The notes beneath the pieces were generated by a model. That model was given only the letters and a program-made list of their open reading frames with translations. It did not search any database and was not told where the DNA came from. A stretch of 5,789 bases of DNA from an uncultured Lachnospiraceae bacterium (GTDB taxonomy: Bacteria > Bacillota > Clostridia > Lachnospirales > Lachnospiraceae): positions 1 through 5,789 of the forward strand of contig CAUCWU010000170.1 in NCBI GenBank assembly GCA_958446555.1. Direction: 5' to 3'. The position numbers were made by a program, and so were the translations under genes. Shown here piece by piece: positions 4,914 through 5,789 of this stretch. Position 1 is the first letter of the stretch. Each line of letters starts with the position of its first letter.

Positions 4914-5723
4914 CTATCTTTCGTTCTCTGCTGTTACATTAAAATCCTCATCATCATCGATAACAATGCAATTCACTTTTTTTGAAAATGCAGTGCAGGC
5001 ATCCAGTGCAATAATGCCCTCGCCATAGTAAGGACTAAAGTCGGGATTATTGTCAAATTCTCCGCCTTTCTTTTCATAATGAGCATGGCCAAACGAACAG
5101 TGCCAATGACCACATACAATTTTCTTTCCAGGCTCAACTACATGGTTATGAGCAGCTTGCATTCCATTTTGCCATCTCGCCTGATACCAAGCTACTTTGT
5201 CAGCGTCTCGCCAATTGCTATTACAAATATATTCAACCGGATCAAACAGACCACCCTTTACTGTACATGGAATCCATCCATGGACGAAAATATAATGAGA
5301 AGTCTCATAATAGTCCAACATAGACGGTATGATCGTCTGGATCAGTGGACTTTTTTGCAATTTTTCCTCAACACTGTCTGGTGTCGCCGCCAAATCACCT
5401 ATCGTCATTTGCGTCAGCTGCAAAACAGTATCCACAGTGCCATTATTTCGATGATGTGATCTCCAATAGCTATGATGAAACCAGTCTTTTAATAATTCCA
5501 GCATCAGATCTTCGTGATTACCTCGAATCAGTATCACTTCATCCTTGGCAAGCAAATCAAGTACAAATTCTTGCAATTCTGCAGCTTGTTTGCCTCGATC
5601 AAACAGATCACCACAGACAATCAACTTATGTGGTTCTGTGTCTGTGAAAAAACCTTTTTCAGTTAATGCAAACTTAAGCTCATCAAAAAAACCATGAACG
5701 TCAGCAACAACATAATACTTCAT
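4914..5723 (-). CDS. PPP-type metallophosphoesterase (ApaH / serine-threonine phosphatase-like)
   Basis: The 269-residue product has the full two-metal phosphoesterase signature: DVHG (Asp8, His10), GDLFDRG (38-44), RGNHED (67-72), VHGWIP with His148 (147-152) and GHWH with His206/His208 (205-208). The order and spacing fit the PPP superfamily, which covers ApaH-type dinucleoside polyphosphate hydrolases and bacterial Ser/Thr phosphatases; the substrate cannot be told from sequence alone. It has no signal peptide or membrane segment, so it is probably cytoplasmic. The start at 5723 is chosen because MKYYVVADVHG begins at the first beta-strand as in relatives; the preceding AGAAG is a modest ribosome binding site. 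An in-frame ATG at 5768 would add 15 residues without a visible site. It ends in an acidic tail (IDDDEDF). No functional tie to the thi operon is evident. Confidence 0.9.
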   Translation of the reverse strand: MKYYVVADVHGFFDELKFALTEKGFFTDTEPHKLIVCGDLFDRGKQAAELQEFVLDLLAKDEVILIRGNHEDLMLELLKDWFHHSYWRSHHRNNGTVDTVLQLTQMTIGDLAATPDSVEEKLQKSPLIQTIIPSMLDYYETSHYIFVHGWIPCTVKGGLFDPVEYICNSNWRDADKVAWYQARWQNGMQAAHNHVVEPGKKIVCGHWHCSFGHAHYEKKGGEFDNNPDFSPYYGEGIIALDACTAFSKKVNCIVIDDDEDFNVTAENER

Positions 5724-5770
5724 TTTTAATTGTCTTCTGCTACTCAAAATATGTGTAAATATACTCATAT

Positions 5771-5789
5771 TGAGAATTGTAGGTTCTCA
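5771..5789. repeat. Inverted repeat upstream of the phosphoesterase gene, at the window edge
   Basis: TGAGAA (5771-5776) and TTCTCA (5784-5789) flank a 7-base centre. On the - strand TACAAT (5781-5776) overlaps it and could be a -10 box, whose -35 would lie beyond the window. This is only a weak candidate for the phosphoesterase promoter/operator. Confidence 0.3.

Noticed and set aside
1..5789. CRISPR array, insertion sequence, phage or defence genes
   Set aside because: No direct repeat array, transposase, terminal repeats or defence domains are visible; the genes are ordinary chromosomal ones.

Overview
The window looks like a chromosomal segment of a low-to-moderate GC Firmicute, most likely a Clostridia/Lachnospiraceae gut anaerobe. 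This is inferred from the gene order of the thiamin operon, the purine-rich Shine-Dalgarno sequences, consensus sigma-A-type promoters and the type of secreted acidic protein present. No mobile element, CRISPR array, tRNA or rRNA is visible.

Layout. At the left edge, on the + strand, is the C-terminal third to half of a hexapeptide-repeat sugar O-acetyltransferase (3-278). It converges on everything else, and a perfect 26-bp palindrome (286-311) separates the two transcription directions. All remaining genes are on the - strand. Read in transcription order from the right edge they are: a PPP-type metallophosphoesterase (5723-4914); a secreted coiled-coil protein with its own near-consensus promoter (4779-4186); then a thiamin salvage operon consisting of a promoter (4175-4147), a TPP riboswitch aptamer (4142-4044), an intrinsic terminator (3939-3898), thiM (3879-3058), thiE (3071-2430), thiD (2349-1492) and cytX (1489-317).

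How the operon works. CytX is expected to import the pyrimidine precursor (hydroxymethylpyrimidine, HMP). ThiD phosphorylates HMP to HMP-P and HMP-PP, ThiM phosphorylates salvaged hydroxyethylthiazole, and ThiE joins the two to make thiamin phosphate. No de novo genes (thiC, thiG, thiH, thiS, thiF) and no thiamin-phosphate kinase (thiL) are in the window, so the locus encodes salvage only. TPP binding to the aptamer should favour the terminator just before the thiM ribosome binding site and shut the operon down. I could draw a plausible 13-pair antiterminator between the bases directly after aptamer helix P1 and the 5' arm of the terminator.

I found no convincing previously undescribed system. 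The parts most worth a second look are the antiterminator pairing, the promoter that leaves almost no leader before the aptamer, the nested inverted repeats on the promoter of the secreted protein, that protein itself (no assigned function), and a hairpin in the unusually long thiE-thiD gap.
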